Source: a bacterium (GTDB lineage: Bacteria; Caldisericota; Caldisericia; B22-G15). From it: DNA of 6,971 bases. The stretch is from contig JAAYUH010000133.1 of NCBI GenBank assembly GCA_012517755.1, positions 1 to 6,971 of the forward strand, read 5' to 3'. The notes under the pieces were generated by a model. That model was not told where the DNA came from. It made no database searches and worked only from the letters and a program-made list of their open reading frames with translations. The translations under genes and the position numbers were made by a program. Numbering within the stretch: the first letter of the stretch is position 1; every line of letters begins with the position of its first letter. Below are positions 1 through 5,750 of this stretch, piece by piece.

Positions 1-1073
1 AATAATATTAATTGGATTAGGAATAGTAATAATTTTAATAATGATTTTTCTTTTTAAAAAAGAGACCTTTTGATTTTGTTACAAAACTTGAATCTTCATT
101 AAAAGACCAGTTTATAAATTTTCAAAATTTAATTCATACTGAACTTAATTCAACATGTGATGATTTTCAAAAGATAAAAGATGAAATTTCAGATCAAAGA
201 ACTAAAACTCTTGAGTCACTGAATAAATTAAGTGATGCTTTACATGAAATTACAACACAGCAAGAAGAGGTGCAAAAAATAGGACAAAAACTATAGGACC
301 TTTTACAGCCACCAAAAACTCGTGGTAGTTTTGGTGAGGTTATATTAGAAGAACTTTTAGACAGAGTTTTACCAAAAGGAATATGCGAAAAACAATATTT
401 AATTGAAGGGTTGGAAAAAGTCGATGTTGTAATAAAGATTAAAGATATTATTATTCCTGTTGATGCAAAATTCCCAAGAGATGACTATCTTAGATATTTA
501 AATGAAAAATCTGAAGATGAGAAAATTAAATATTGGAAAAATTTTGAAAATGCAATTATGAATCAGATTAGAAGTATCAAAGATAAATATATTAAACCTG
601 AAAAAGGAACATCAGATTTTGCAATTATGTTTATTCCATCTGAATCAATATATTATGAAACAATATCAGAGAAAAATTATTTAGGTGAGAAATCCAGGCT
701 TTTTGAATTTGCACAGGAAAATAAAGTTATCCCAGTAGGTCCTAACACCTTTTATGTTTTTTTACAGGTTATCGCTATTGGGATTAGAAATCTTGAAATA
801 ATTAAAAGTGCAAAGAAATTACAGGAATATTTATCCAGTCTTCAGAAAAATTTTGAAAATTTCTATTTAAAATATGAAGAGATTGGTAAAAGTCTTAACA
901 GAGCAGTTGAAGCATACAAATTAGGTGATCAATATATTGAAAGATATAAAAATCAATTAGATACTACACTCCAATTAGAAGAATTAAAGGAGTTAAGAGA
1001 TAAAGAGGAAAAAAATCAAGAAACACCATCTGAAATAAATGATAAAATTAATAGTGATAATTTAGATTTTTAA
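1..1073 (+). pseudogene. rmuC: rmuC, 5'-truncated by the window edge, with one frameshift and one in-frame amber stop
   Basis: RmuC-family proteins are bacterial, membrane-anchored, coiled-coil proteins with a nuclease-like domain, linked to limiting DNA rearrangement. The expected parts appear in order. Frame 2 from position 2 gives a hydrophobic anchor (IILIGLGIVIILIMIFLF). Frame 3 from about 63 gives a polar coiled coil, then TAG at 294-296. The same frame then runs open for 258 codons to TAA at 1071-1073. After the TAG come the RmuC signatures: RGSFGEVILEELL (321-359), VDVVIKIKDIIIPVDAKFP, FAIMFIPSE and VIPVGPNTFYVFLQ. The TTG at 411 lies in the middle of the conserved domain and is not a real start. 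The frame change falls in a T5/A6 run (51-61), so one extra base would explain it. The original start lies outside the window. A pseudogene is the simplest reading. Sequencing error (frameshift) or TAG readthrough remains possible. No Shine-Dalgarno or other gene start is visible near the stop. Confidence 0.85.
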
Positions 1074-1484
1074 AGAAATAAGAATAAAGAATAGAAGATT
1101 TAGTTAATTTTAAAAATGTAGAAAAATAAGAATTTATAGAAATTTAATAAATATTAATTTATAACTAATTGATCTTATTAAATTAGAAAATATAGAATAA
1201 TCTCTCAAAATTTAAAATATGTTGATAAATTTATTGAAATAGAAAATTATATACATAATAATGAGATCAAATAGCGCAATCCGGAAAACTGATATAGATA
1301 ATTCCTATTTATATGATCTTCAAAGGAATCTAATTGATATCCATAATTTTATAAAATTGAAATTAATTTATGTTTAAAAATAAAAATTAAATATATGAAT
1401 AGACAAATATGTATTTTTATTTTAAAAAATACTAAATTGTAAATATGAATTTAAATGATTTAATAATTATTAAATGAAATAAGA
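1074..1484. other. AT-rich intergenic region with traces of decayed coding sequence
   Basis: No intact gene is supported here. Frame 3 is open for 30 codons (1182-1271) and ends in TAG at 1272-1274; its translation is soluble-protein-like (it includes YVDKFIEIENYIHNN). It overlaps a 38-codon ATG frame at 1261-1377 in another frame. Neither has a Shine-Dalgarno sequence. A small patch of higher G+C at 1271-1290 (agcgcaatccgg) stands out from the surroundings. Weak imperfect hairpins can be drawn (CTAATT 1165-1170 with AATTAG 1181-1186; ATTCCT 1301-1306 with AGGAAT 1324-1329, extended by GATAT arms). None has the GC-rich stem plus T-tract of an intrinsic terminator, so no rmuC terminator is assigned. 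Confidence 0.5.
1261..1377 (+). other. Possible 38-codon frame, probably a coding remnant
   Basis: The frame runs from ATG at 1261 to TAA at 1375-1377. Its product is mixed polar and hydrophobic, with the segment DIDNSYLYDLQRNLIDIH. I recognise no family. No Shine-Dalgarno sequence precedes the ATG. An open stretch in a different frame ends inside it at 1274, so the two may be pieces of one frameshifted ancestral gene. Chance is also plausible at this A+T content. Confidence 0.15.
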
Positions 1485-1502
1485 AATAATTTGCAAATTA
1501 TT
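1485..1502. promoter_or_regulatory. 18-bp perfect palindrome upstream of the operon promoter; candidate operator
   Basis: AATAATTTGCAAATTATT equals its own reverse complement over all 18 bases. It ends 13 bases before the -35 hexamer at 1516. Its central TTGCAA is repeated exactly as the -35 element. A dimeric regulator site upstream of -35 would usually be an activator site. The palindrome does not match the FNR/CRP (TTGAT-N4-ATCAA) or Fur consensus I know, and the binding factor is unknown. AT-rich palindromes also arise by chance, although one with a GC centre and 18 perfect bases is less likely to. Confidence 0.4.
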
Positions 1503-1515
1503 ATATATTATTATC

Positions 1516-1544
1516 TTGCAATTGAAAAAATTTTTCATTATAAT
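1516..1544 (+). promoter_or_regulatory. sigma70-type promoter of the ORP-like operon
   Basis: The -35 is TTGCAA (1516-1521), followed by a 17-bp spacer and a perfect -10 TATAAT (1539-1544). Transcription would start near 1551, only about 14 nt before the ATG at 1565, so the Shine-Dalgarno sequence would sit at the very 5' end of the mRNA. No sigma54 (GG-N10-GC) element is visible, unlike the sigma54-dependent control reported for the Desulfovibrio ORP genes. Confidence 0.7.
1523..1537. promoter_or_regulatory. Palindrome inside the promoter spacer; candidate repressor operator
   Basis: TGAAAAA-A-TTTTTCA has two perfect 7-bp arms around one base and lies exactly between the -35 and -10 elements. 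A protein bound here would block RNA polymerase. The A-tract/T-tract composition could instead simply bend the DNA or be chance in an AT-rich spacer. Confidence 0.3.
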
Positions 1545-1549
1545 TATAT

Positions 1550-1561
1550 AAAGGAGGTGAT
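1550..1561 (+). promoter_or_regulatory. Full-length Shine-Dalgarno sequence of the first operon gene
   Basis: AAAGGAGGTGAT is a near-complete complement of the bacterial 16S rRNA 3' end. Its GGAGG core (1553-1557) is 7 nt from the ATG at 1565. It fixes the start of the DUF5320 gene. It is the strongest ribosome binding site in the window, while most downstream operon genes have weak sites or rely on coupling. Confidence 0.9.
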
Positions 1562-1564
1562 ATT

Positions 1565-1900
1565 ATGCCAGGAGGAGATGGAACTGGACCAGTTGGTTTT
1601 GGTCCTATGAGTGGAAGAGGTTTTGGTTTTTGCGCTGGATTTAATAGACCCGGATTTCTTGCTCCTTTCGGAAGATTTGGATATGGAGGTGGTTTTAGAT
1701 TTGGAAGAGGTTTTGGAAGAGGATGGTTTTGGAGATCACAATTGTATTTGGGAAATCCTTATTTATTTAATCCTTATTATCAAGGTCAATATACTACTTC
1801 AAATGAATTAGAAGATCTTAAAACTGAAAGAGATAATATAAAAGCGATGTTGGAAGATATTCAAAAAAGAATAGAAGAGTTAGAAAAATCTGAAACATAA
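1565..1900 (+). CDS. DUF5320-type Gly/Phe/Arg-rich protein with C-terminal coiled coil
   Basis: This 111-residue protein opens with MPGGDGTGPVGFGPMSGRG, the N-terminal signature of the DUF5320 family (typically MP-GDGTGP-G-GPMTGRG). It continues with an FG/RG-rich low-complexity stretch to about residue 57, one Cys (C23), a short aromatic segment (LYLGNPYLFNPYYQGQY), and a charged heptad-like coiled coil from about residue 79 to the end. There is no signal peptide or membrane span. The family is common in anaerobes beside ferredoxins, PF02579 proteins and Fe-S MinD-type ATPases, as here. Its function is not established. A structural or metal-cluster scaffold role is my inference. It is the first gene after the promoter, with a strong Shine-Dalgarno sequence, and is probably the most heavily translated product of the operon. 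The next gene starts 10 nt after its stop. Confidence 0.85.
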   Translation: MPGGDGTGPVGFGPMSGRGFGFCAGFNRPGFLAPFGRFGYGGGFRFGRGFGRGWFWRSQLYLGNPYLFNPYYQGQYTTSNELEDLKTERDNIKAMLEDIQKRIEELEKSET

Positions 1901-1910
1901 AATTTAAAAA

Positions 1911-2420
1911 ATGTCTGTTGAAGTTGATAAGAATAAATGCACTGGTTGTAAGATATGTGAGAAGATATGTCCAGTAAATGCAATTAAAATTATAGATAAA
2001 AAAGCAGTAGTTTTTGATAATTGTATTGATTGTGGTTTATGTATTAATAACTGTCCATTCAACGCTTTAAGTTTAAAAAGTGGAGTTTTAGAAAGATATT
2101 CAAAGCCAAAGTATGTTGATGATAATTTTTATAAAAGAGGAGAAAACAGAGTGAGTAAAATGGATGATCAAACAAATTGGAGAGGTATGGGAAGAGGCAT
2201 GGGAATGGGAAGGCAAGGTATGGGAAGAGGAATTGGTAAGACGAGAGGATTAGATAGAAGCATGAGTAATTTTGATAAAGTTTATCCTAATGAGAATAAA
2301 AATATTATAGATAATAAAGATGAGATTGAAAAATTAAAGAAAGAAATAGAAGATTTAAATAAATTATTGAGTTCTTTTCAAAAAAAATTAAAAGAATTGG
2401 AAAGTAAAAAGGAGAAATAA
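1911..2420 (+). CDS. Two-[4Fe-4S] ferredoxin fused to a Gly/Met/Arg-rich, coiled-coil tail
   Basis: Residues 1-56 form a bacterial-type ferredoxin with two complete CxxCxxCxxxCP motifs (C10/C13/C16/C20 and C38/C41/C44/C48), so it should bind two [4Fe-4S] clusters and carry electrons in the cytoplasm. A linker follows, then a Gly/Met/Arg repeat region (about 92-109, GMGRGMGMGRQGMGRG) and a Lys/Glu-rich coiled coil (about 131-169). The tail has the same design as the preceding DUF5320 protein, so the gene looks like a ferredoxin joined to a second DUF5320-like protein. Typical stand-alone ferredoxins of this type are about 55-80 residues. The ATG at 1911 has no Shine-Dalgarno sequence, which suggests coupling to the upstream gene. 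An internal GTG at 2151 with a good Shine-Dalgarno sequence could also yield the tail as a separate product. The likely role is electron donor or scaffold for the Fe-S ATPases and PF02579 protein downstream (inferred). Confidence 0.87.
   Translation: MSVEVDKNKCTGCKICEKICPVNAIKIIDKKAVVFDNCIDCGLCINNCPFNALSLKSGVLERYSKPKYVDDNFYKRGENRVSKMDDQTNWRGMGRGMGMGRQGMGRGIGKTRGLDRSMSNFDKVYPNENKNIIDNKDEIEKLKKEIEDLNKLLSSFQKKLKELESKKEK
2136..2153 (+). promoter_or_regulatory. Internal ribosome binding site and GTG start inside the ferredoxin-tail gene
   Basis: AGAGGAGA (2136-2143) lies 8 nt (from the G at 2142) before an in-frame GTG at 2151, codon 81. Initiation there would make an 89-residue protein containing only the Gly/Met/Arg region and coiled coil, without the Fe-S clusters. 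This Shine-Dalgarno sequence is better than the one at the gene's own ATG, where none is visible. It may be a real second start or the relic of a separate DUF5320 gene before fusion. Confidence 0.45.
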
Positions 2421-2422
2421 AA

Positions 2423-2749
2423 ATGAAAATTTGTATTACCTCTATGGGTGAAACAATTGATTCTCAACTCGATCCACGTTTTGGAAGATGTAATTATTTT
2501 ATAATTTATGACACAGAAAGTACAATTTATAAAGTTTTAAAAAATGTTGCATCTAATATAAGTCATGGAGCAGGCATAGAATCAGTTCAAACAATATTAA
2601 AAGAAAATGTAGATGCAGTTATAACTGGTAATCTTGGTCCAAATGCTTTAAGAGCTTTAAATACCTCAAATATTAAAATTATGACAAATATTAGTGGAAC
2701 AATAAAGGAGGTTATTGAAAAAATAAAAAATAAAGAGATATCTTTTTAA
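2423..2749 (+). CDS. NifX/NifB C-terminal-like protein (dinitrogenase Fe-Mo cofactor family, PF02579)
   Basis: This 108-residue single-domain protein matches PF02579. It has an MKICITSMGE start, then LDPRFGRCNYF (residues 16-26), YDTE, SHGAGIESVQ (47-56), VDAVITGNLGPNALRAL (63-79) and a C-terminal helix after ISGTIKEVI. The family includes NifX, NafY, the NifB C-terminus and the Mo-Cu orange protein (ORP) of Desulfovibrio, and members bind metal-sulfur clusters. C4, C23 and H48 are possible ligands here. No nif structural genes are in view, so a nitrogen-fixation role is not supported; the neighbourhood fits ORP/MTH1175-like proteins. The Shine-Dalgarno AAGGAG (2409-2414) is 8 nt before the ATG and lies within the end of the preceding gene, whose stop is 2 nt upstream of this start. 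The next gene begins at the very next base after this stop. Confidence 0.9.
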   Translation: MKICITSMGETIDSQLDPRFGRCNYFIIYDTESTIYKVLKNVASNISHGAGIESVQTILKENVDAVITGNLGPNALRALNTSNIKIMTNISGTIKEVIEKIKNKEISF

Positions 2750-3580
2750 ATGATAATATCAATTGCAAGTGGAAAAGGAGGGACAGGTAAAACTTTAGTT
2801 GCTACCAATTTAGCTTCTTCAATTGAGAATGTTCAAATTATTGATTGTGATGTTGAAGAACCTAATGTATGTTTATTTTTAAAACCAAAAATTGAAAAGA
2901 GGAGTGATGTTTTAAATTTTATTCCAGAAGTTGATGATAATTTATGTGATGGATGTGGTGAATGCGAAGATTTTTGTGAATTTAATGCAATAATAATGAT
3001 AAAAGAAAAAGCTTTAATATTTCCTGAACTATGTCACAATTGTGGTGGTTGTAGAATTATTTGTAAATTAAATGCAATTAAGGAGACTTATTATAAAGTT
3101 GGGACTATATTTGAGGGTAAAGGTAATTCTATAGATATTGTGTATGGAGAACTTGAGATTGGAGAACCAGTACCAACAAATGTGATTAGAGAAGTAAAAA
3201 AGAAAATAGATAAAAATAAGAATGTGATAATAGATTCTCCACCTGGATCTTCGTGTTCATTTGTTGAATCTGTCAAGGGTAGTGATTTTACCATTCTTGT
3301 AACTGAGCCAACTCCATTTGGACTACATGACCTTAAAATTACAGTTGATGTTTTAAGAAAGATGAATATACCTTTTGCTATTATAGTGAATCGTAGTGGG
3401 TTAGGAGATAAAAATGTTTATAAATATTGTGAAAATGAAAAAATTCCTATTCTTTTAGAGATTCCATATGATAGAAAAATTGCTGAAATTTATTCAAAAG
3501 GCGAACTGATTATATCCTATTTTTCAGAATACAAGAATCAATTAATTGATGTCTATAAAAAAATAAAAGAGATGATTTAA
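2750..3580 (+). CDS. MinD/Mrp-type P-loop ATPase with inserted two-cluster ferredoxin domain (first paralogue)
   Basis: This 276-residue cytoplasmic ATPase of the SIMIBI MinD/ParA/Mrp group has a deviant Walker A GKGGTGKT (8-15), a switch segment DCDVEEPN (32-39), a Walker B-like DSPPGSSC (162-169) and VTEPTPFGLHDL (184-195). Inserted after the first strand-helix units are two Fe-S motifs, C66/C69/C72/C76 and C95/C98/C101/C105. Both lack the usual Pro after the fourth Cys, but all eight ligands are present. Length fits the family (about 270-290). Such proteins occur in adjacent pairs in anaerobes, including the ORP clusters, where the ATPases are reported to associate with the Mo-Cu protein. 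Cluster carriage or redox-controlled ATPase activity is inferred. The ATG follows the previous TAA with no gap and no clear Shine-Dalgarno sequence, indicating translational coupling. By the motif after Walker B it corresponds to the PPGTSCPV-type partner, with SF in place of PV. Confidence 0.92.
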   Translation: MIISIASGKGGTGKTLVATNLASSIENVQIIDCDVEEPNVCLFLKPKIEKRSDVLNFIPEVDDNLCDGCGECEDFCEFNAIIMIKEKALIFPELCHNCGGCRIICKLNAIKETYYKVGTIFEGKGNSIDIVYGELEIGEPVPTNVIREVKKKIDKNKNVIIDSPPGSSCSFVESVKGSDFTILVTEPTPFGLHDLKITVDVLRKMNIPFAIIVNRSGLGDKNVYKYCENEKIPILLEIPYDRKIAEIYSKGELIISYFSEYKNQLIDVYKKIKEMI

Positions 3581-3582
3581 AA

Positions 3583-4440
3583 ATGAATGAGTTAGCTATT
3601 GTTAGTGGTAAAGGCGGAACTGGTAAAACAACAATTGCATCATCCTTTTCATCACTTTTAAAAAGATGTATCATAACAGATTGTGATGTAGACGCTTCTA
3701 ATTTATATCTTATTTTAGATCCTGAAATTTTTGAACAGAATGAATTCAAGGGTTCAAAGGTTGCAAAAATAGATGAAGACAAATGTATTTTATGTGGAAT
3801 TTGTAGAGAAAATTGTAGATTTGATGCAATATCTGAAGATTATATTGTTGACGAAATTTCATGTGAAGGTTGTAAAGTATGTCAACTTGTTTGTCCTCAA
3901 GATGCAGTTAAGATAGTGCTAAAAATTACAGGTTCTATCTATAAATCAAAAATAAAAAAAGGTTTTTTATTTTATGCAGATCTTTTACCAGGCGAAGGAA
4001 GTTCAGGAAGGTTAGTTACAAATTTAAGAACAAATTCAAAAATTTTTTCTAATTTCGAAAATATTGATGAAATATTAATTGATAGTGCTTCAGGAATAGG
4101 TTGTCCTGTTATATCATCTTTAACAAATGTAAATAAAGCAATTATTGTTACAGAACCAACAGTTTCTGGAATACATGATCTTAAAAGAATTTTAAGTTTA
4201 CTTATTCATTTTAAAATAAAAAGTTATGTATTAATTAATAAGTATAATATTAATGAAGAGAAGAGTTATGAAATTGAAGATTTTTGTAAAAAAGATAATA
4301 TAGAATTAATTGGAAAAATTCCTTTTGATGAAATTGTTGTTGAGGCAATGGTGAATGGAAAGAGTGTGATAGATTATTCACCTCAAAGTAAGATTTCAAG
4401 TATAATAAAAGAGATTTTTAAAAAAGTTTATTTAAAATGA
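3583..4440 (+). CDS. MinD/Mrp-type P-loop ATPase with inserted two-cluster ferredoxin domain (second paralogue)
   Basis: This 285-residue paralogue of the preceding gene has Walker A GKGGTGKT (9-16), DCDVDASN (33-40), Fe-S motifs C68/C71/C74/C78 and C94/C97/C100/C104 (the second ending in CP), and VTEPTVSGIHDL. A conserved GEGSSGRLVTNLR segment (137-149) marks it as the PPGIGCPV-type member of the pair. The Walker B region reads DSASGIGCPV (167-176), where relatives usually have DGPPGIGCPV, so both prolines are replaced. Whether hydrolysis is affected cannot be judged from sequence. The gene starts 2 nt after the previous stop with no strong Shine-Dalgarno sequence. Its TGA overlaps the next start (ATGA). 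The two ATPases probably form a heterodimer (inferred from their invariable pairing and complementary motifs). Confidence 0.92.
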   Translation: MNELAIVSGKGGTGKTTIASSFSSLLKRCIITDCDVDASNLYLILDPEIFEQNEFKGSKVAKIDEDKCILCGICRENCRFDAISEDYIVDEISCEGCKVCQLVCPQDAVKIVLKITGSIYKSKIKKGFLFYADLLPGEGSSGRLVTNLRTNSKIFSNFENIDEILIDSASGIGCPVISSLTNVNKAIIVTEPTVSGIHDLKRILSLLIHFKIKSYVLINKYNINEEKSYEIEDFCKKDNIELIGKIPFDEIVVEAMVNGKSVIDYSPQSKISSIIKEIFKKVYLK

Positions 4441-5393
4441 AAGAAGATTTAGTTTTTGGTCCTGTTCCTTCAAGAAGGTTAGGAAAAAGTTTAGGAATAA
4501 ATAATATCCCGCCTAAAATTTGCACATATACATGTGTTTATTGTCAATTGGGAAGAAGTCTTAAAATAGAGATAGAAAGAAAGGCCTACTACAATCCAGA
4601 GGAGATATTTGCTTCTGTTAAAAATAAGATTAAAAAAGTAAAAGAAAGTAAAGAAAAAATTGATTATTTAACATTTGTTCCTGATGGAGAACCTACACTT
4701 GATATAAACTTAGGTAAAGAAGTAGATTTGTTAAAAGAATTTGATATTCCAATTGCTATAATTACCAATTCAAGTTTGATAAATAGAAAAGATGTTGTTA
4801 AAGATCTATTAAAATTTGATCTAGTTTCAATAAAAGTTGATGCTATTTCTGAATTTTATTGGAAAAAAATAGATAGACCAAATCATCTACTCAATTTAAA
4901 TTCTATTTTAAATGGCATTAAAAGTTTTGACTTAATATATAAAGGGATTCTTATTTCTGAAACAATGGTTATTAGAGGGATTGATTACAAAAATGAGTTT
5001 GAGAAAATAGCAATATTTCTTTCATCATTAAAATTTCTTAAAAAGGCATATATTTCAATTCCAATTAGACCTCCAGCAGAAAATTGGGTAGAACCTCCTG
5101 ATGAACAATTTCTAAATGAAGTATATTATAAATTTAGTAAATATTTAGGTGATAAAGTCGAATATCTGATAGGTTACGAAGGAAACGCTTTTTACACATC
5201 AGGGAATATCAAAGAAGATATTTTAAGTATAACATCAGTTCATCCTATGAGAGAAGATGCTATAGAAAAACTTTTAAAAAATACAAATTCAGATTGGAAG
5301 GCGATAGAAGAACTTATAAATGATGATTTAATAAAAGAGGTTTTATATAAAGGTCATAAATTTTATTTAAAGAAATTTTACAAAAATAGATAA
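4437..5393 (+). CDS. Radical SAM protein, COG0731 (TYW1-like / Fe-S oxidoreductase) family
   Basis: This 318-residue protein opens with FGPVPSRRLGKSLGINN, typical of COG0731, followed by the radical SAM cluster motif C29-x3-C33-x2-C36 (CTYTCVYCQLG). Further family features are a GEPTLD motif (84-89, the GGE-like SAM contact), ITNSSL (109-114), DLVSIKVDA (128-136), IPIRPPAENW (208-217) and a C-terminal region starting SVHPMREDAIEKLL (267-280) that resembles a winged helix. It should bind one [4Fe-4S] cluster and cleave S-adenosylmethionine to a 5'-deoxyadenosyl radical. The substrate is unknown. COG0731 contains the archaeal wyosine enzyme, but bacterial members beside Fe-S MinD ATPases are not known to modify tRNA. 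The ATGA overlap with the preceding gene shows tight coupling. It is the last gene of the operon, and no intrinsic terminator is evident after it. Confidence 0.9.
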   Translation: MKEDLVFGPVPSRRLGKSLGINNIPPKICTYTCVYCQLGRSLKIEIERKAYYNPEEIFASVKNKIKKVKESKEKIDYLTFVPDGEPTLDINLGKEVDLLKEFDIPIAIITNSSLINRKDVVKDLLKFDLVSIKVDAISEFYWKKIDRPNHLLNLNSILNGIKSFDLIYKGILISETMVIRGIDYKNEFEKIAIFLSSLKFLKKAYISIPIRPPAENWVEPPDEQFLNEVYYKFSKYLGDKVEYLIGYEGNAFYTSGNIKEDILSITSVHPMREDAIEKLLKNTNSDWKAIEELINDDLIKEVLYKGHKFYLKKFYKNR

Positions 5394-5443
5394 AAGGTTA
5401 AAAAGAGAGTAAAATTTTGGATAGGTCTTAAAATATTAATCAG

Positions 5444-5478
5444 ATGGTTAACAGATAGACAGTCACAATATTAACCAT
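5444..5478. repeat. 8-bp inverted repeat, possible hairpin or operator
   Basis: ATGGTTAA (5444-5451) and TTAACCAT (5471-5478) are perfect inverted copies separated by 19 bases. No T-tract follows on either strand, so it is a poor terminator. It lies between the radical SAM gene and the minus-strand remnant. The stretch 5394-5559 holds nothing else I can support. Confidence 0.3.
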
Positions 5479-5571
5479 AAATAAGTTTAGATCATCAAAC
5501 CACTCTTTTTAAGAATAAACTTTTTCTTATCCAACTTGAACTAAATCACATGATTTAATTCATTTATAATT

Positions 5572-5712
5572 ATTAGTGAACAAGTGAGACTGTCTACTTT
5601 GTTCACTTAACCTATTTAAATACAAAATATCTTCATAATAATTAATTAAATCTGATCTATCTGATTCCAATATCTTTCTGAACTTTTTCAACAATAATGC
5701 AAGCCTTGATCC
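5572..5712. repeat. 141-bp direct repeat, left copy
   Basis: Aligned without gaps to 6765-6905 (offset 1193), it shows seven mismatches by eye (5647, 5678, 5686, 5688, 5692, 5704, 5706), about 95% identity. Only one mismatch falls in the first 106 bases. The two copies bracket the HEPN/MNT pair and the short inverted-repeat element. The repeat lies within minus-strand coding remnants. Confidence 0.95.
5575..5607. repeat. 33-nt imperfect palindrome within the left direct repeat
   Basis: The arms AGTGAACAA and TTGTTCACT pair perfectly over 9 bp, and the centre AGAC-T-GTCT is also palindromic. Positions 10-12 of each arm mismatch or wobble. The whole motif is unchanged in the right copy (6768-6800). 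It could be a protein-binding or recombination site, or a coincidence of the codons for SEQSRQSHLFT on the minus strand. Confidence 0.5.
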
Positions 5713-5741
5713 TGATACTTTATAAATAAAAAATATTATAA

Positions 5742-5750
5742 TGGTATAAT
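5742..5750 (+). promoter_or_regulatory. Extended -10 promoter of the MNT/HEPN pair
   Basis: TGGTATAAT is an extended -10 (TGnTATAAT). A second TATAAT overlaps just upstream (5737-5742). No good -35 is found at 16-18 bp spacing, which an extended -10 tolerates. Transcription would begin near 5757, within a 10-bp palindrome and about 28 nt before the MNT start. The promoter lies just outside the direct repeat. Confidence 0.5.

Noticed and set aside
50..62. Programmed frameshifting in rmuC at the T/A run
   Set aside because: RmuC is not known to use frameshifting, and the gene also carries a TAG. Decay or a homopolymer sequencing error is simpler.
411..1073. A 220-residue gene starting at the TTG at 411
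   Set aside because: The frame is open and conserved from 297, and the RmuC domain starts well upstream of 411. The TTG is an internal Leu codon with no Shine-Dalgarno sequence.
1611..1811. A 66-codon frame overlapping the DUF5320 gene
   Set aside because: It is a shadow frame of the Gly/Arg-rich coding sequence, has no ribosome site and resembles no protein.
3091..3782. Minus-strand open frames opposite the two ATPase genes (3091-3294 and 3510-3782)
   Set aside because: They lie antisense to well-conserved genes, lack ribosome sites and give low-complexity Ser/Phe-rich products.
2423..5393. A nitrogen-fixation gene cluster
   Set aside because: The PF02579 protein and the radical SAM protein superficially suggest NifX/NifB, but the radical SAM protein belongs to COG0731, and the ATPases are MinD-type Fe-S proteins, not NifH.
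5398..5512. TTAAAAAGAG (5398-5407) and CTCTTTTTAA (5503-5512) as an operon terminator
   Set aside because: The arms are about 95 nt apart, purely A/T-rich apart from two G/C pairs, and no stable compact hairpin plus T-tract forms.
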